From NCBI GenBank assembly GCA_002435705.1, contig DIVA01000067.1:1-64000 (forward strand): DNA of 64,000 bases. The letters run 5' to 3'. The notes under the pieces were generated by a model. That model saw nothing but the letters and a program-made list of their open reading frames with translations, had not been told where the DNA came from and searched no databases. This document shows, one piece after another, positions 23,137 through 33,091 of this stretch; position 1 is the stretch's first letter, and each line of letters starts with the position of its first letter. A program made the position numbers and the translations under genes. The stretch comes from Bacteriovoracaceae bacterium UBA6144 (GTDB lineage: Bacteria; Bdellovibrionota; Bacteriovoracia; Bacteriovoracales; Bacteriovoracaceae).

Positions 23137-26100
23137 TTATTTAACGTTGATACTCATGAGCTCTTCGCTCACAGGCTTACCTTCATAAGTCACCGTCACT
23201 TTGAATTTCACTTCTTTTCCTTTAGCTGCCTTATCAAGCTTATACTTCAACTCAACCTTGGCCGACTGACCTCTGGCCACACGAGATGAACTTGCCGACT
23301 GAGTGTTATAACTCGCAAAACTTGAACCGACTTCTTCCATTTTAACATCATAGCCCTTGCTCATCCCTTCATGCTTCGCCGTGAGGTTCACGCCCACAGT
23401 GTGGATGGCAATTCGGTTAAAGAGACCAGTTGTGGGAGATGGCGTTTTACCATACTCCAAAGCCACTATTGCAGCTGGGTTCACACCCAAAACTTCTGAG
23501 ATCTCAATTTTTTCTGTTCTTTGCGCATTGAACTCGTGACCTGGGTACATGACTTCAGCCACGATTCTCACACGAGAGCCAGCCGGAGCATCATCACGCA
23601 CCTTCAAACCAAAATCACCATCTGTTCTTACGAGCTTTCTAGCAGCAAGCGCTTTCACCGGACTAATCTGGCGAGTGTTAAGTAGGTTTGAAGAGACTTC
23701 AATCAATCTTACCTTTACTTCAGCTTCACGAGTGGCTTGAGCTCCAGCGTTCTTAAAGAGAAGATCAAGTTTAAGATCTACACCCGAGGCGACACCATAG
23801 ATACTATCAGTCTTAAGAGTTGCCTCTTCTTGAAGCTTGGCAATCCCGTTAGCAGCAAAAAGCTCATCCACCGAGCGGATTGCTTCAGACTGCACACGTA
23901 ACTCTTCAGTTACTAGGCTTGATTGATACGCCTGCACACGAGCCGAAGCGAAACGTTCTTGAAACACTTCTTCACGACCTACCGATAATCCTGCAGCACG
24001 AGCGACGGCCTCAGCTTCACGAAGATTATTATTAAAATCACGATTAATAATCTGGTCGCGAGCCCCTTGTGTCACTCCCGTAAAGGCTGAACCATAGGAC
24101 TTCAGAAACTCCTCTTTATGGGTCACGAGATATTCACGAGTATAATCCGAACGATAAGCATCCTGACAGGCCTTAACGAAATCAGCCACGTTCTTATAAA
24201 CGGCAGCACAAGCCTGAGCATCAATGCGAATATTGAGATTGGTCGGGGCCATGTAGACGTTAGCGGCGACCGCCAATCTTTCCTGATCAAGCTTAAGGCG
24301 AGCAATCTCTTTGAGAGCTGCTTCGATGCGCTCATCAAGCGAAGTAGAAATAGCACGTGACTGTTGTAACTCCTGAGCCGTCACAGGAAGAATGGTGTTA
24401 TTAATATTTTTCTCAACCACCACTTCCTCAAGCCCCGCAGCTTTCATCATATTCGCTAGACGAACAACCACTTCATCTCGAACTGTTGGGTCACTTAAAC
24501 GACGTTGGAATTCTGATTCATAGTAACGAGGTTTTAAGACTTGGTTCGCATGATCTTTGGCCTCACGCTGACCGGCCAGAGTTCCTTCACGTGTTCCACG
24601 ATCTGCATCCGCTTGACTGCCTAAGCCTTGAGTACGGCCAACTTGAAAACCAGCAATCTCACCTCGCACAAATCCTCTGAGGATCGCTTCGAATCTTCCC
24701 TCTTCACTGGCCACTGGTGTACCGAGGCGAGTAGCCGACTCTGTGGCCCCAGATAGTCCTGCTGACTTTCCGTCTCCTAAACCTTTGGTGGCTCCATTGC
24801 GAGCTCCCAAATTCTGAGCCTCTCCAAGATATTTTTGAAAGAGAGAGAGACGTTGATTGTAAGCTGACTGAGCAGTCGCGACTTGAGTCTCAAGTCCTGT
24901 AATCTGTGAAGAGACAGTGGGAATTTCTTGAGTGATCTGAGTTAAGCGCGACTGTCTGGCCGGTAGATCACGCTCAATTTGACTCAGGCGTGCCGTGTTC
25001 TGTTGAATCTCAGCTTGTGACTGAGAAACAACTTGGCGCATTTGATTCTGTTCATTTTGAGCAGCTAAAATCTTTGCCTGACTTTCATCACGGTAGCGAA
25101 GCATTGCATTTCGTTCTGATTCTTTACGAGTTAGTTCCTCTTGTATCAGGCGAACTCTTTGCTCTTGATCAGCGAGATCACGAGACATGATTTGGTTGTT
25201 TTGCTCAACGCTTGCAAGCTGCTGCTGCAGATTCACGCGGTCAGTCCTGATCCTTTGCAAGAGTCTTCTTTCACGGTCAGCCTCACCAGATCTCTGCTGA
25301 ATCTCGCGGGCCAAGACTGCCGCGCGATTTTCAAGCTGCTGAATATCACGTGGATAGTTCGCCATCGCCTGCTCTGTCTGACGGATGCGGTCTTGGATGT
25401 TCTGGATTTGATCATTAAGACGGGCCACTTCTTGAGCTTGTTGATTGCGACGCTGACCAACCTGGTTCACCACTTGCTGCAGGCGAGTAGCATTCGCTTG
25501 AGCGGCATTCCGCCCAACAGAGGCAGCATTCAGTTCAGCCTCAGCTTGTGCCAAAGCTTGGCGGGTTTGATTGGCGGTAGCCGTTAGACCTGGGAGCTTT
25601 GATTGATTGGCTGAAACCTGACTTTGAAGACCCGAGATCTCGCCATCAACATTTGCTAAAAACGTACGGTTCGTTTCAAGCTGAGTATCAGTGGAAGCCA
25701 CCACTTGCTCTCTTTGCTGAACAGTTGTTCTTGCTGCAGCAGCCAAGCGTGAAGCATTAGCGGCAGCCGCTTGAGAAGCTCTCAGCGCATCTTCTTTCGC
25801 TTTCATATTGGCCTGTGCCTGAGCAATAACGCCACGGTTGCCCGTTTGGATCGCGTCTCTCACTTGCTGCTGAGCCACTTTGAGTTCTTCTGTCTTTGTT
25901 TGTACATCAAGAGTGGCCGCACTGGCCGCAGCTGCTGCTTGATCAAGCGCCACCTGAGCATCTGAAAGCTGACGGACTTGTGCCACGCGAGCGGACTCGA
26001 GTGTCTGAATCTGCTGAGCTGCCGTGGCTTTTCTCTGGTTTAAGTTAGCAATCGTGGCTTGAGCATCAGTGATTTCTTTTTGAACCTTACTCAGCTCCGC

Positions 26101-26916
26101 CTGGGCATTTTGCGCGTTCGTGCGTGCCTGATTAACTTGTCTTTCTAATGGCTGGAGCTCGCGGCTTAAGCGTTGAACTTCTGCTTCGGCAACTTTTAAT
26201 TCTTGCTGTGCTTGCGCCAGTTGTTGTTCGAGCGGAGCGAGTGCACCCTGAGCAGCTTGCAGCTGTTGACCAACTTGCTGTTGTTGACGGCGAAGCTGAG
26301 GAAGCTCGCGCTGATCGCGCTGATGTTCATCATTGCGAGCGCGATGTTGCTCGGCAAGATTTTGTCTGCGATTTTGCATTTCAAAAATATCTCTCTCAAG
26401 ACGATCGAGAATGGCGACTGACTGATTTTCTTCACGTACTTCACGATCAAGTTGATCACGGATACGGCGCGCCTCTCCGTCAACCATACGAAGCTGCTCT
26501 AGGATTTGATTGCGACGCCCATCTTCTTGGCGAAGATTACCAAGTAGTCCATTCACTTCGTTCTCGAGACGCTGAACATCTTGGCCAACACGCTCAATAA
26601 GAATTCGAAGAGAATTTATTTCGACATTTAATTCACTCTCACGGGCACGAGAAGCCTGAATCTGCGCTTCAAGACTAGAGTTGCGAGCGGGAAGTTCACG
26701 GCGCTGGGTGGTCATTGTTTGGAGTTCACCACGGACTTGCTCTCTCTCACTCTCAAGCCCTGCAAGCTTAGCTTGGGCTTCTGAAAGACGTGCTTGAATT
26801 CCCTGCAGAGTGCTGAGAGTTCTGACATGATCAATTTCATCTGGCAGAGTTTGGGCTAGGAGTGTTTGAGGAGCTAAAGACAAAAGAGCAAGACTCGCGA
26901 GTAGACGAATTTTCAT
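23137..26916 (-). CDS. giant exported coiled-coil protein (1259 aa)
   Basis: Exported protein of 1259 residues; the signal peptide ends near LLAQ (residues 19-22). Residues about 35-720 are nearly continuous heptad-rich coiled coil, heavy in Gln, Glu, Arg and Ala, with repeated patterns such as LEQQLAQAQQEL and many ATA and AAA stretches. A glycine/serine break (GLGDGKSAGLSG) follows, then another helical domain (about 740-1040), and a beta-rich C-terminus of about 200 residues that may be immunoglobulin-like (TVGVNLTAKHEGM, KVTVTYEGKPV). AGGAG lies before the ATG and a terminator after the stop, so it is transcribed alone. SMC-like heptads here lack any ATPase motif. A periplasmic or surface scaffold is inference; no family recognised. 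Confidence 0.75.
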   Translation of the reverse strand: MKIRLLASLALLSLAPQTLLAQTLPDEIDHVRTLSTLQGIQARLSEAQAKLAGLESEREQVRGELQTMTTQRRELPARNSSLEAQIQASRARESELNVEINSLRILIERVGQDVQRLENEVNGLLGNLRQEDGRRNQILEQLRMVDGEARRIRDQLDREVREENQSVAILDRLERDIFEMQNRRQNLAEQHRARNDEHQRDQRELPQLRRQQQQVGQQLQAAQGALAPLEQQLAQAQQELKVAEAEVQRLSRELQPLERQVNQARTNAQNAQAELSKVQKEITDAQATIANLNQRKATAAQQIQTLESARVAQVRQLSDAQVALDQAAAAASAATLDVQTKTEELKVAQQQVRDAIQTGNRGVIAQAQANMKAKEDALRASQAAAANASRLAAAARTTVQQREQVVASTDTQLETNRTFLANVDGEISGLQSQVSANQSKLPGLTATANQTRQALAQAEAELNAASVGRNAAQANATRLQQVVNQVGQRRNQQAQEVARLNDQIQNIQDRIRQTEQAMANYPRDIQQLENRAAVLAREIQQRSGEADRERRLLQRIRTDRVNLQQQLASVEQNNQIMSRDLADQEQRVRLIQEELTRKESERNAMLRYRDESQAKILAAQNEQNQMRQVVSQSQAEIQQNTARLSQIERDLPARQSRLTQITQEIPTVSSQITGLETQVATAQSAYNQRLSLFQKYLGEAQNLGARNGATKGLGDGKSAGLSGATESATRLGTPVASEEGRFEAILRGFVRGEIAGFQVGRTQGLGSQADADRGTREGTLAGQREAKDHANQVLKPRYYESEFQRRLSDPTVRDEVVVRLANMMKAAGLEEVVVEKNINNTILPVTAQELQQSRAISTSLDERIEAALKEIARLKLDQERLAVAANVYMAPTNLNIRIDAQACAAVYKNVADFVKACQDAYRSDYTREYLVTHKEEFLKSYGSAFTGVTQGARDQIINRDFNNNLREAEAVARAAGLSVGREEVFQERFASARVQAYQSSLVTEELRVQSEAIRSVDELFAANGIAKLQEEATLKTDSIYGVASGVDLKLDLLFKNAGAQATREAEVKVRLIEVSSNLLNTRQISPVKALAARKLVRTDGDFGLKVRDDAPAGSRVRIVAEVMYPGHEFNAQRTEKIEISEVLGVNPAAIVALEYGKTPSPTTGLFNRIAIHTVGVNLTAKHEGMSKGYDVKMEEVGSSFASYNTQSASSSRVARGQSAKVELKYKLDKAAKGKEVKFKVTVTYEGKPVSEELMSINVK

Positions 26917-26995
26917 GGTTGATTCTCCTGAATCATTAATAAATTCTTTTGAATGTAGCCTAAATCATTGATTTAAAGAGAACGGCCTGTAAAAC

Positions 26996-27571
26996 TTATA
27001 GGTTCTTTTTTAAGAACTCATGGGCCTTTTGGATATGCAGGTAGTTTTCGTGGATGCGGGAGCTGAGTTTCTTTTTCATTTTGGCATCGAAGAGCGAGAG
27101 ATCGAAGGTATCCGGATGGAATTCTCGTGCCTTTTTCTTATAGGCTTTTTTAAGAATCTCCATATTGAGAGGTTCCCTTTCATTTAAAAGCCTTAGGTAG
27201 TAATTCTTTTCCGTTTCTGAAGGCAGTCGTCGGCCATCAAAGCTGTAGATTTTTTGAAGGATAAGCTTTCTTTGTTGGGCCTCTGGACTCAGATCTTCAT
27301 TAAGCCTTAAAAGCTCTTCTTTATCGGGGGCTCCCTTTGATGCCCGTTCATCGGCTTGGCTGCTACCAGCGGATTTACGAAGGCCATACCCCCCAAATTC
27401 GCGGTGCTTTTGATCGATCATTTCATCTAGGCTCGGGTCCCGTTTATCTTTCGTCCTAAACATAAAATGATCTAGCAGATTATAGAGATGGCCGGAAAAA
27501 TAGCGGGCCGTAAGCACAGCACTCAAAGCAATACCGGCGTAAGTCATGAGTTGTTGGATGTCGAGTTTCAT
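26996..27571 (-). CDS. membrane-anchored J-domain-like protein
   Basis: Protein of 191 residues. A hydrophobic segment at about 10-30 is a likely membrane anchor. The C-terminal 55 residues resemble a J-domain: ILKKAYKKKAREFHPDTF with the HPD tripeptide at 152-154, then a helix ending in KAHEFLKKNL. J-domains recruit DnaK and stimulate its ATPase. The N-terminal middle is charged linker. ATG 27571 is preferred, though no Shine-Dalgarno sequence is visible. It lies directly after lon, beyond lon's terminator, so it depends on readthrough or a promoter hidden in that hairpin. The location at the membrane beside protease genes suggests a proteostasis role. Confidence 0.65.
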   Translation of the reverse strand: MKLDIQQLMTYAGIALSAVLTARYFSGHLYNLLDHFMFRTKDKRDPSLDEMIDQKHREFGGYGLRKSAGSSQADERASKGAPDKEELLRLNEDLSPEAQQRKLILQKIYSFDGRRLPSETEKNYYLRLLNEREPLNMEILKKAYKKKAREFHPDTFDLSLFDAKMKKKLSSRIHENYLHIQKAHEFLKKNL

Positions 27572-27584
27572 GGCTTTAAAACGC

Positions 27585-27611
27585 AAAAGGGCCGCACGAG
27601 GCGGCCCTTTT
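27585..27611 (-). terminator. intrinsic terminator after lon, 14 nt before the next start
   Basis: An 11-bp stem AAAAGGGCCGC (27585-27595) with GCGGCCCTTTT (27601-27611) and loop ACGAG. On the minus strand the T-tract is TTTTGCGTTTT, interrupted, so termination may be partial. The J-domain-like gene starts 14 nt further on. Confidence 0.8.
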
Positions 27612-27624
27612 GACTTGGCAGTTC

Positions 27625-30033
27625 TTAGTTTGCGACTTCAAGGGAGCTGTCGTTCTCAAGCACTTTCAAAGCGCGTACCTTCATGAACTCCTCTGGCTTT
27701 GAGAGGTTCAAGGCGATACGAAGCACTTCTTCAGCTTCAGACACACATCTCACGTCCATTCCATCCATGATCTCAGCTGGGATCTTTGTGAGGTCTTTGC
27801 GGTTTTTCTCAGGACAGATCACCGTTGTGATGCCGGCCTGTTTAGCCGCAAGGATCTTTTCTTTCAATCCACCGATCGGAAGCACGCGGCCTCTGATTGA
27901 GATCTCACCTGTCATCGCTACGTCTTGGCGTATCGGAATGTTCGCGATCGCTGAAGTAAGCGCTGTGCACATGGTAATACCAGCGGAAGGACCGTCTTTC
28001 GGAGTCGCACCATCTGGAACGTGAATATGGATATCATTCTTATTGTACCACTCGTGATCGATACCTAGGCGACTTGAGATAGAGCGAACATAAGAGTAAG
28101 CCGCTTTCGCAGACTCCTGCATCACCTCTCCAAGCTTTCCTGTGACCTGGATTTTCCCGTTCCCCGGAACTGTCACCACTTCGATGTTCAGCATATCGCC
28201 ACCCACTGAAGTCCAGGCCAAACCGTTCACGAGACCGACCTGAGGCTGCTCCTCACGAGTATTCTTCTCGTACTTCACTGGCCCCAAGTATTTTTCAACA
28301 AGCTTGTCAGTCACAGTAAACTTGCGCCCTTCCTTCACATCTTCAGTCACCACTTCCGTGGCGATCTTACGAGAGATGGTATTCATCTGACGCTCAAGTT
28401 CACGCACACCTGCTTCACGAGTGTAACCGCGGACAACTTGTGTGAGGACTTTATCAGAAACAGTAATCGGGTACTCTTTCAATCCATGAGACTCGATGGA
28501 CTTTGGAAGAAGATACTTCTTCGCAATCTGCATCTTCTCTTCTGGTGTGTAACCTGCAATATGGATCATCTCCATACGGTCACGCAATGGACCTGGGATA
28601 GCGCCGATGTCGTTAGCCGTCATGATGAACATGACTTGAGAGAGATCGTACTCACTCTCAATGTAGTGATCACCGAAAGCTTTATTTTGACCTGGGTCCA
28701 AAACTTCAAGCATCGCAGCCGCTGGATCCCCTCTGAAGTCGTTCGACATTTTATCGATCTCGTCCAAAAGGATCACTGGGTTTGAGGTTCCCGCTTTCTT
28801 CAAAGCTTGAATAATTTTTCCTGGCATGGCTCCGACGTAAGTACGGCGGTGACCACGGATCTCAGCTTCATCACGCACACCACCCAAAGAGATTCTCACG
28901 AACTTACGTCCGAGAGAGTTCGCTAGACTGGTCGCGATCGAGGTTTTACCCACACCCGGAGGACCAGCAAGGCACAAGAGTGTCCCGCGGGCATCACCCT
29001 TGGTGAGGTTACGAACTGCTAGATACTCCACGATGCGCTCTTTGACGTCGTTAAGACCAAAGTGTTCAGCATCGAGAATTTCTTTGGCGCGGTTCACGGA
29101 GTTATCGTCTTGTGAGTACTCGCCCCAAGGAAGAGAGAGCATCCAGTCGATGTAGTTACGAACCACAGCTGCTTCCGCAGACATAGGAGACATGCTCTTA
29201 AGTTTTCTGATCTCTTTGGCTGTCTTCTCTTTTGCCTCTTCCGGCATGAGCTTAGCTTTAAGCTTCTCTTCCATCTCAGTGATGTCAGACTTGTCGTCTT
29301 TGTTGCCGAGCTCTTTTTGGATCGCATTCATCTGCTCATTGAGATAGTACTCTTTTTGAGACTTCTCCATCTGTGTTTTCACACGTGAGCGAATACGTTT
29401 TTCAACGTTAATGATTTCGATCTCACCCTGCATCTTCTCGAGAAGAAGCTGCAAACGAGTATCGACGTTTGTGGCATTGAGGATCTCTTGCTTCTCAGGG
29501 ATCTTCATCGTGAGGTGCGCGACGATGATGTCAGCCAAGCGAGAAGGATCATTGATTGAGCTGATGCTCATTAAAAGCTCAGGCGGAATACGCTTATTAA
29601 GTTTTACGTATTGCTCGAAGATATTTTTCACAGAGCGCATACTCGCCTCTGTTTCTACCTCACTATCCAAAACATCTGGAGCCTTAGTCACATCAACGAA
29701 ATAACCTTCGTCGAGGCACTTGAACTCGTCGATGCGAGCACGGTACTTACCTTCGATAAGCACCTTTACCGTATTATCAGGAAGACGAAGCATCTGGATG
29801 ATGCTTACGACAGTTCCAATATCATAAACGTCTTCACGTTCAGGATTGAGTACTGAGGCGTCTTTTTGAGTCACGAGGAATAATTCGTTCCCTGCCTTCG
29901 CAGCCTTCTCAAGGGCCGCAATCGACTTCTCTCTTCCTACAAAGAGAGGAACCACCATATGAGGGAAGATAATCACATCCCTTAATGGTAATAGGGGAAA
30001 GCTGTTTTTAGATTCAGACTTCTTGTCGGACAT
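27625..30033 (-). CDS. lon: ATP-dependent protease Lon
   Basis: Cytosolic AAA+ serine protease that degrades misfolded and regulatory proteins. The length of 802 residues is normal. The LON substrate-binding domain occupies about 12-205, a coiled coil follows, then the AAA+ module with Walker A GPPGVGKT (357-364) and Walker B ILLDEID (421-427). The protease domain carries catalytic Ser683 (KDGPSAG) and Lys726 (GGLKEK), with the same 43-residue spacing as in E. coli. A good AGGAGG-type site precedes the ATG. It follows clpP and clpX on the same strand but is separated from clpX by 265 bp with a terminator, so it has its own promoter. Confidence 0.98.
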   Translation of the reverse strand: MSDKKSESKNSFPLLPLRDVIIFPHMVVPLFVGREKSIAALEKAAKAGNELFLVTQKDASVLNPEREDVYDIGTVVSIIQMLRLPDNTVKVLIEGKYRARIDEFKCLDEGYFVDVTKAPDVLDSEVETEASMRSVKNIFEQYVKLNKRIPPELLMSISSINDPSRLADIIVAHLTMKIPEKQEILNATNVDTRLQLLLEKMQGEIEIINVEKRIRSRVKTQMEKSQKEYYLNEQMNAIQKELGNKDDKSDITEMEEKLKAKLMPEEAKEKTAKEIRKLKSMSPMSAEAAVVRNYIDWMLSLPWGEYSQDDNSVNRAKEILDAEHFGLNDVKERIVEYLAVRNLTKGDARGTLLCLAGPPGVGKTSIATSLANSLGRKFVRISLGGVRDEAEIRGHRRTYVGAMPGKIIQALKKAGTSNPVILLDEIDKMSNDFRGDPAAAMLEVLDPGQNKAFGDHYIESEYDLSQVMFIMTANDIGAIPGPLRDRMEMIHIAGYTPEEKMQIAKKYLLPKSIESHGLKEYPITVSDKVLTQVVRGYTREAGVRELERQMNTISRKIATEVVTEDVKEGRKFTVTDKLVEKYLGPVKYEKNTREEQPQVGLVNGLAWTSVGGDMLNIEVVTVPGNGKIQVTGKLGEVMQESAKAAYSYVRSISSRLGIDHEWYNKNDIHIHVPDGATPKDGPSAGITMCTALTSAIANIPIRQDVAMTGEISIRGRVLPIGGLKEKILAAKQAGITTVICPEKNRKDLTKIPAEIMDGMDVRCVSEAEEVLRIALNLSKPEEFMKVRALKVLENDSSLEVAN

Positions 30034-30120
30034 AGCACCTCCTGCGCCACTCAGCTGATCTCTTCAGTCTAGAGAGATCCTTAAGATAATTCTCACACAT
30101 CACGAGGATTTTTTGATAGT

Positions 30121-30144
30121 AAAAAAAGGGAGGCAATTTCCTCC
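30121..30144 (-). terminator. intrinsic terminator after clpX
   Basis: Stem GGAGG (29133-type arm at 30129-30133) with CCTCC (30140-30144), loop of six, followed on the minus strand by seven T residues (30121-30127). The stem is short but the T-run is perfect. It separates clpX from lon. Confidence 0.6.
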
Positions 30145-30298
30145 GCGTGCGATTTTATTTACTTAACTCATCGCTCTTAAGAATTTATTAGATTTCAGGT
30201 GCTTAAAGACACCGGTGGAATTTTTTTCAGATCAAATAAAAGAGGCTTTGAGGGGAATTTGCCCCGATCCCTAAGGACCGGGGCCATCAGTGTCTAAG

Positions 30299-31615
30299 TT
30301 ATGAGGCGTTTTCGATCTTTTTGGCGGCTTTCATGCCTGAGCTTTTCTCTCCACGTTTCTTGCGCTCCCCTTCAATGAGCTGGGGCTTGCCTTCACCGCT
30401 GATTGATTCTTTAGTAATCAAGCATTTTGCGATCTTCTCATTGGCCGGAAGGTCGTACATCACATCCAGCATCACTTGCTCGAGAATGGCACGCAATCCA
30501 CGGGCACCAGTCTTGCGCTTGAGGGCCGTCTTAGCGACTTCACGGAGAGCATCTGACTCGAACTCAAGTTCAATGCCATCGAAGTCAAAGAGCTTTTGAT
30601 ACTGCTTCACGATCGCATTCTTCGGCTCTGTGAGAATCGACATGAGAGCCGCTTCATCGAGCTCTTCCAGCATGGCGTTTACCGGCAAACGCCCGATGAA
30701 CTCTGGGATCAAGCCAAAACGCGAAAGATCCGTCGGCTCAATACCACCGAGAGATTCCACAAATGTTTTCTTCTCTGTTGATTCTGCTTTATGCAGACCC
30801 ACGGCTTTATTTTTTGTCATCCGTTGCTCAATGATTTTATCCAGACCCACGAACGCACCGGCCACAATAAAGAGAATATTCTTCGTGTCGACCTGAATGT
30901 ACTCTTGCTGCGGGTGTTTGCGTCCCCCTTTCGGTGGGACGTTAGCAACGGTGCCTTCCATCAATTTGAGAAGCGCTTGCTGCACGCCTTCACCACTCAC
31001 GTCACGAGTGATGGATGGGTTTTCAGATTTTCGCGCGATCTTGTCGATCTCATCCACATAAACGATCCCGCGCTGAGCACGCTCCACATCGAAGTCACAG
31101 CTCTGAAGGAGTGCGAGAATAATATTTTCAACGTCCTCACCCACATAACCGGCTTCTGTCAGTGTCGTGGCGTCCGCGATGGCAAAAGGCACGTTCAAGT
31201 ATTTTGCAAGAGACTGAGCGATCAGAGTTTTCCCTGAACCGGTTGGACCCGCCAAGAGAATATTTGATTTCGCCAGTTCCACCTCGTCTCCGTCACGGCC
31301 CGAAGGACGGTGAGAGATACGCTTGTAATGATTATGAACCGCCACCGAGATAATTTTTTTCGCGCGGTCTTGCCCGATTACATAATTATCCAAGTGTGCT
31401 TTAATCTCGTGTGGTTTTGGGACATTATCCACAGCGGTTTTTGCCACTGTCTTCACTGAGTCTTCGAAGATAATGTCGTTACACAGCTCAATACACTCAT
31501 CACAGATGTACACACCTGGACCAGCAATAAGCTTTTTTACTTCTTTTTGAGATTTTCCACAGAAGTTACAATTAAGACTTCCGTAGTTACTGCCTGCTTT
31601 ATCTTTGGTTGTCAT
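30299..31615 (-). CDS. clpX: ClpX, ATPase subunit of the ClpXP protease
   Basis: AAA+ unfoldase that recognises tagged proteins and feeds them into ClpP. The 438 residues begin with the zinc-binding domain (CNFCGKSQ then CDECIELC), which is diagnostic for ClpX. Walker A is GPTGSGKT, Walker B IVYVDEIDKI, and the pore region and sensor motifs (PEFIGRLP) follow. The C-terminal tail is lysine-rich and longer than usual (KKRGEKSSGMKAAKK). It starts 18 nt after clpP, so the two are an operon. The usual trigger-factor gene is not upstream. Confidence 0.98.
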   Translation of the reverse strand: MTTKDKAGSNYGSLNCNFCGKSQKEVKKLIAGPGVYICDECIELCNDIIFEDSVKTVAKTAVDNVPKPHEIKAHLDNYVIGQDRAKKIISVAVHNHYKRISHRPSGRDGDEVELAKSNILLAGPTGSGKTLIAQSLAKYLNVPFAIADATTLTEAGYVGEDVENIILALLQSCDFDVERAQRGIVYVDEIDKIARKSENPSITRDVSGEGVQQALLKLMEGTVANVPPKGGRKHPQQEYIQVDTKNILFIVAGAFVGLDKIIEQRMTKNKAVGLHKAESTEKKTFVESLGGIEPTDLSRFGLIPEFIGRLPVNAMLEELDEAALMSILTEPKNAIVKQYQKLFDFDGIELEFESDALREVAKTALKRKTGARGLRAILEQVMLDVMYDLPANEKIAKCLITKESISGEGKPQLIEGERKKRGEKSSGMKAAKKIENAS

Positions 31616-31633
31616 GACATTCCTTCTCTAGAA

Positions 31634-32254
31634 TTAGGCTTCTTTCTTCGTTTTACCCTTAGGCTCAATAATATGATCAATCAAACCAAACTCTTTGGCA
31701 TGAACTGGATCTAAGTAGTTATCACGGTCACAGGCACGTTCGACATCTTCAAACTTTTTGCCAGTGTGCTTGACGTAGATCTCGTAGAGTTTTTTCTTGA
31801 GAGACAGAACTTCTTTGGCCTGAATCTCAATATCACTGGCCTGTCCACGAGCACCACCCAGAGGCTGGTGAATCATGATGCGTGAGTGAGGCATCGAATA
31901 ACGGTGTCCCGGCTCACCGGCTTGAAGCAACAGAGATCCCATGCTGGCTGCCATGCCTACGCAGTAGGTATAAACGGGGCAGGCCACGTGTTGCATAATA
32001 TCGTAGATCCCAAGGCCCGCATAAACAGAGCCACCAGGACTATTGATATAAAAGTGAATCGGGGCTTCCGAGTCAGACTGCTCCATAAAAAGAAACTGAG
32101 CCACCAAAAGATTTGCCACGGTGTCATTCACTTCTGTCCCTAAAAAAACAATACGATCTAAAAGAAGGCGCGAGTAAATATCGTACTGGCGCTCCCCTCG
32201 GGCCGTCTGTTCAATAACGATGGGGTTAGGGATGTAGCCTTTTGGCAGTTCCAT
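31634..32254 (-). CDS. clpP: ClpP, ATP-dependent Clp protease proteolytic subunit
   Basis: Serine protease subunit that forms the double heptameric chamber of ClpXP. The catalytic triad is Ser104 (GMAASMGS), His129 (IMIHQP) and Asp178 (DRDNYLDP). The length of 206 residues is typical. AAAAGGA lies about 6 nt before ATG 32254. It heads the clpP-clpX operon and is divergent from the peroxiredoxin gene at 32478. A SigB or sigma32 promoter was not evident to me in the 223-bp gap. Confidence 0.98.
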   Translation of the reverse strand: MELPKGYIPNPIVIEQTARGERQYDIYSRLLLDRIVFLGTEVNDTVANLLVAQFLFMEQSDSEAPIHFYINSPGGSVYAGLGIYDIMQHVACPVYTYCVGMAASMGSLLLQAGEPGHRYSMPHSRIMIHQPLGGARGQASDIEIQAKEVLSLKKKLYEIYVKHTGKKFEDVERACDRDNYLDPVHAKEFGLIDHIIEPKGKTKKEA

Positions 32255-32477
32255 GGAAGTCCTTTTGATTGACTAGTTTATACGGCTATTGTCGGCATAA
32301 AGTGATGATATCTTGAGATAAATTTAACCGGAAAAAACACTTTGGGGAATGTCTTTCGAAAACTTAGACAACCTTGCCGGGTGGACACATATTGTCTTGA
32401 AATAAACATCACTCGGGTCTAACCTCACTTCAGTCTTAGACTCGTAAAACCTATTAACTTACTCCAAGGAGATCAAC

Positions 32478-33062
32478 ATGGCCCGTTTAGTTGGAAACCC
32501 CGCTCCCTTTTTTAAAGCTGGTGCTCTTGTCAATGGAGAGAATAAAACTGTTTCTCTCGACGATTACAAAGGAAAATGGAAAGTTCTTTTCTTTTACCCT
32601 CTCGACTTCACTTTTGTATGCCCTACTGAACTCGTTGCTTACTCGGATGCAGCTGATAAATTCAAGGCCATTGGTTGCGAATTGATCGCTTGCTCCGTAG
32701 ACAGCTACTTCTCTCACCTTGCTTGGACAAAGCAAGACCGCAAAGACGGTGGCTTGGGCGAAGTCAAATACCCTATCTTGGCTGACCTTAATAAGAAAAT
32801 TGCTCGTGATTATGAAGTTCTTGTGGGCGAAGAAGTGGCCCTTCGTGGTCTTTTCATCATCGACGATAAAGACATCATTCAGCATTCAACTATCAACAAC
32901 CTCTCTGTAGGTCGTAATGTTGAAGAAACACTTCGTTTGGTTGAGGCATATCAGTTCACAGCTAAGTCTGGCGAAGTATGTCCGGCTAACTGGAAAAAGG
33001 GTGCTGACACTATGAAGCCAGATACAACGGGTTCAAAATCATGGTTTAAAAAGAATGCTTAA
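32478..33062 (+). CDS. typical 2-Cys peroxiredoxin (AhpC/Prx1 type)
   Basis: Peroxidase of 194 residues that reduces hydrogen peroxide and alkyl hydroperoxides in the cytosol. Peroxidatic Cys48 lies in FVCPTE and resolving Cys168 in EVCPANW, as in dimer/decamer-forming Prx1/AhpC proteins. An excellent AAGGAGAT site precedes the ATG, and the gene has its own terminator, so it is likely highly expressed and monocistronic. It is divergent from clpP. No ahpF or oxyR neighbours. It is distinct from the BCP-type enzyme at 15777. Confidence 0.95.
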   Translation: MARLVGNPAPFFKAGALVNGENKTVSLDDYKGKWKVLFFYPLDFTFVCPTELVAYSDAADKFKAIGCELIACSVDSYFSHLAWTKQDRKDGGLGEVKYPILADLNKKIARDYEVLVGEEVALRGLFIIDDKDIIQHSTINNLSVGRNVEETLRLVEAYQFTAKSGEVCPANWKKGADTMKPDTTGSKSWFKKNA

Positions 33063-33091
33063 TAGCTGACTTTTTTGTTCAGGATCATCGG

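Noticed and set aside
26148..26600. Plus-strand open frame of 150 codons opposite the coiled-coil gene
   Set aside because: Repetitive composition of the coding strand keeps other frames open; the predicted peptide is biased and has no start signal.
30261..30284. GC-rich inverted repeat just after clpX
   Set aside because: No T-run follows on the minus strand, and a better terminator lies at 30121-30144; it may be chance or an RNA stabiliser.
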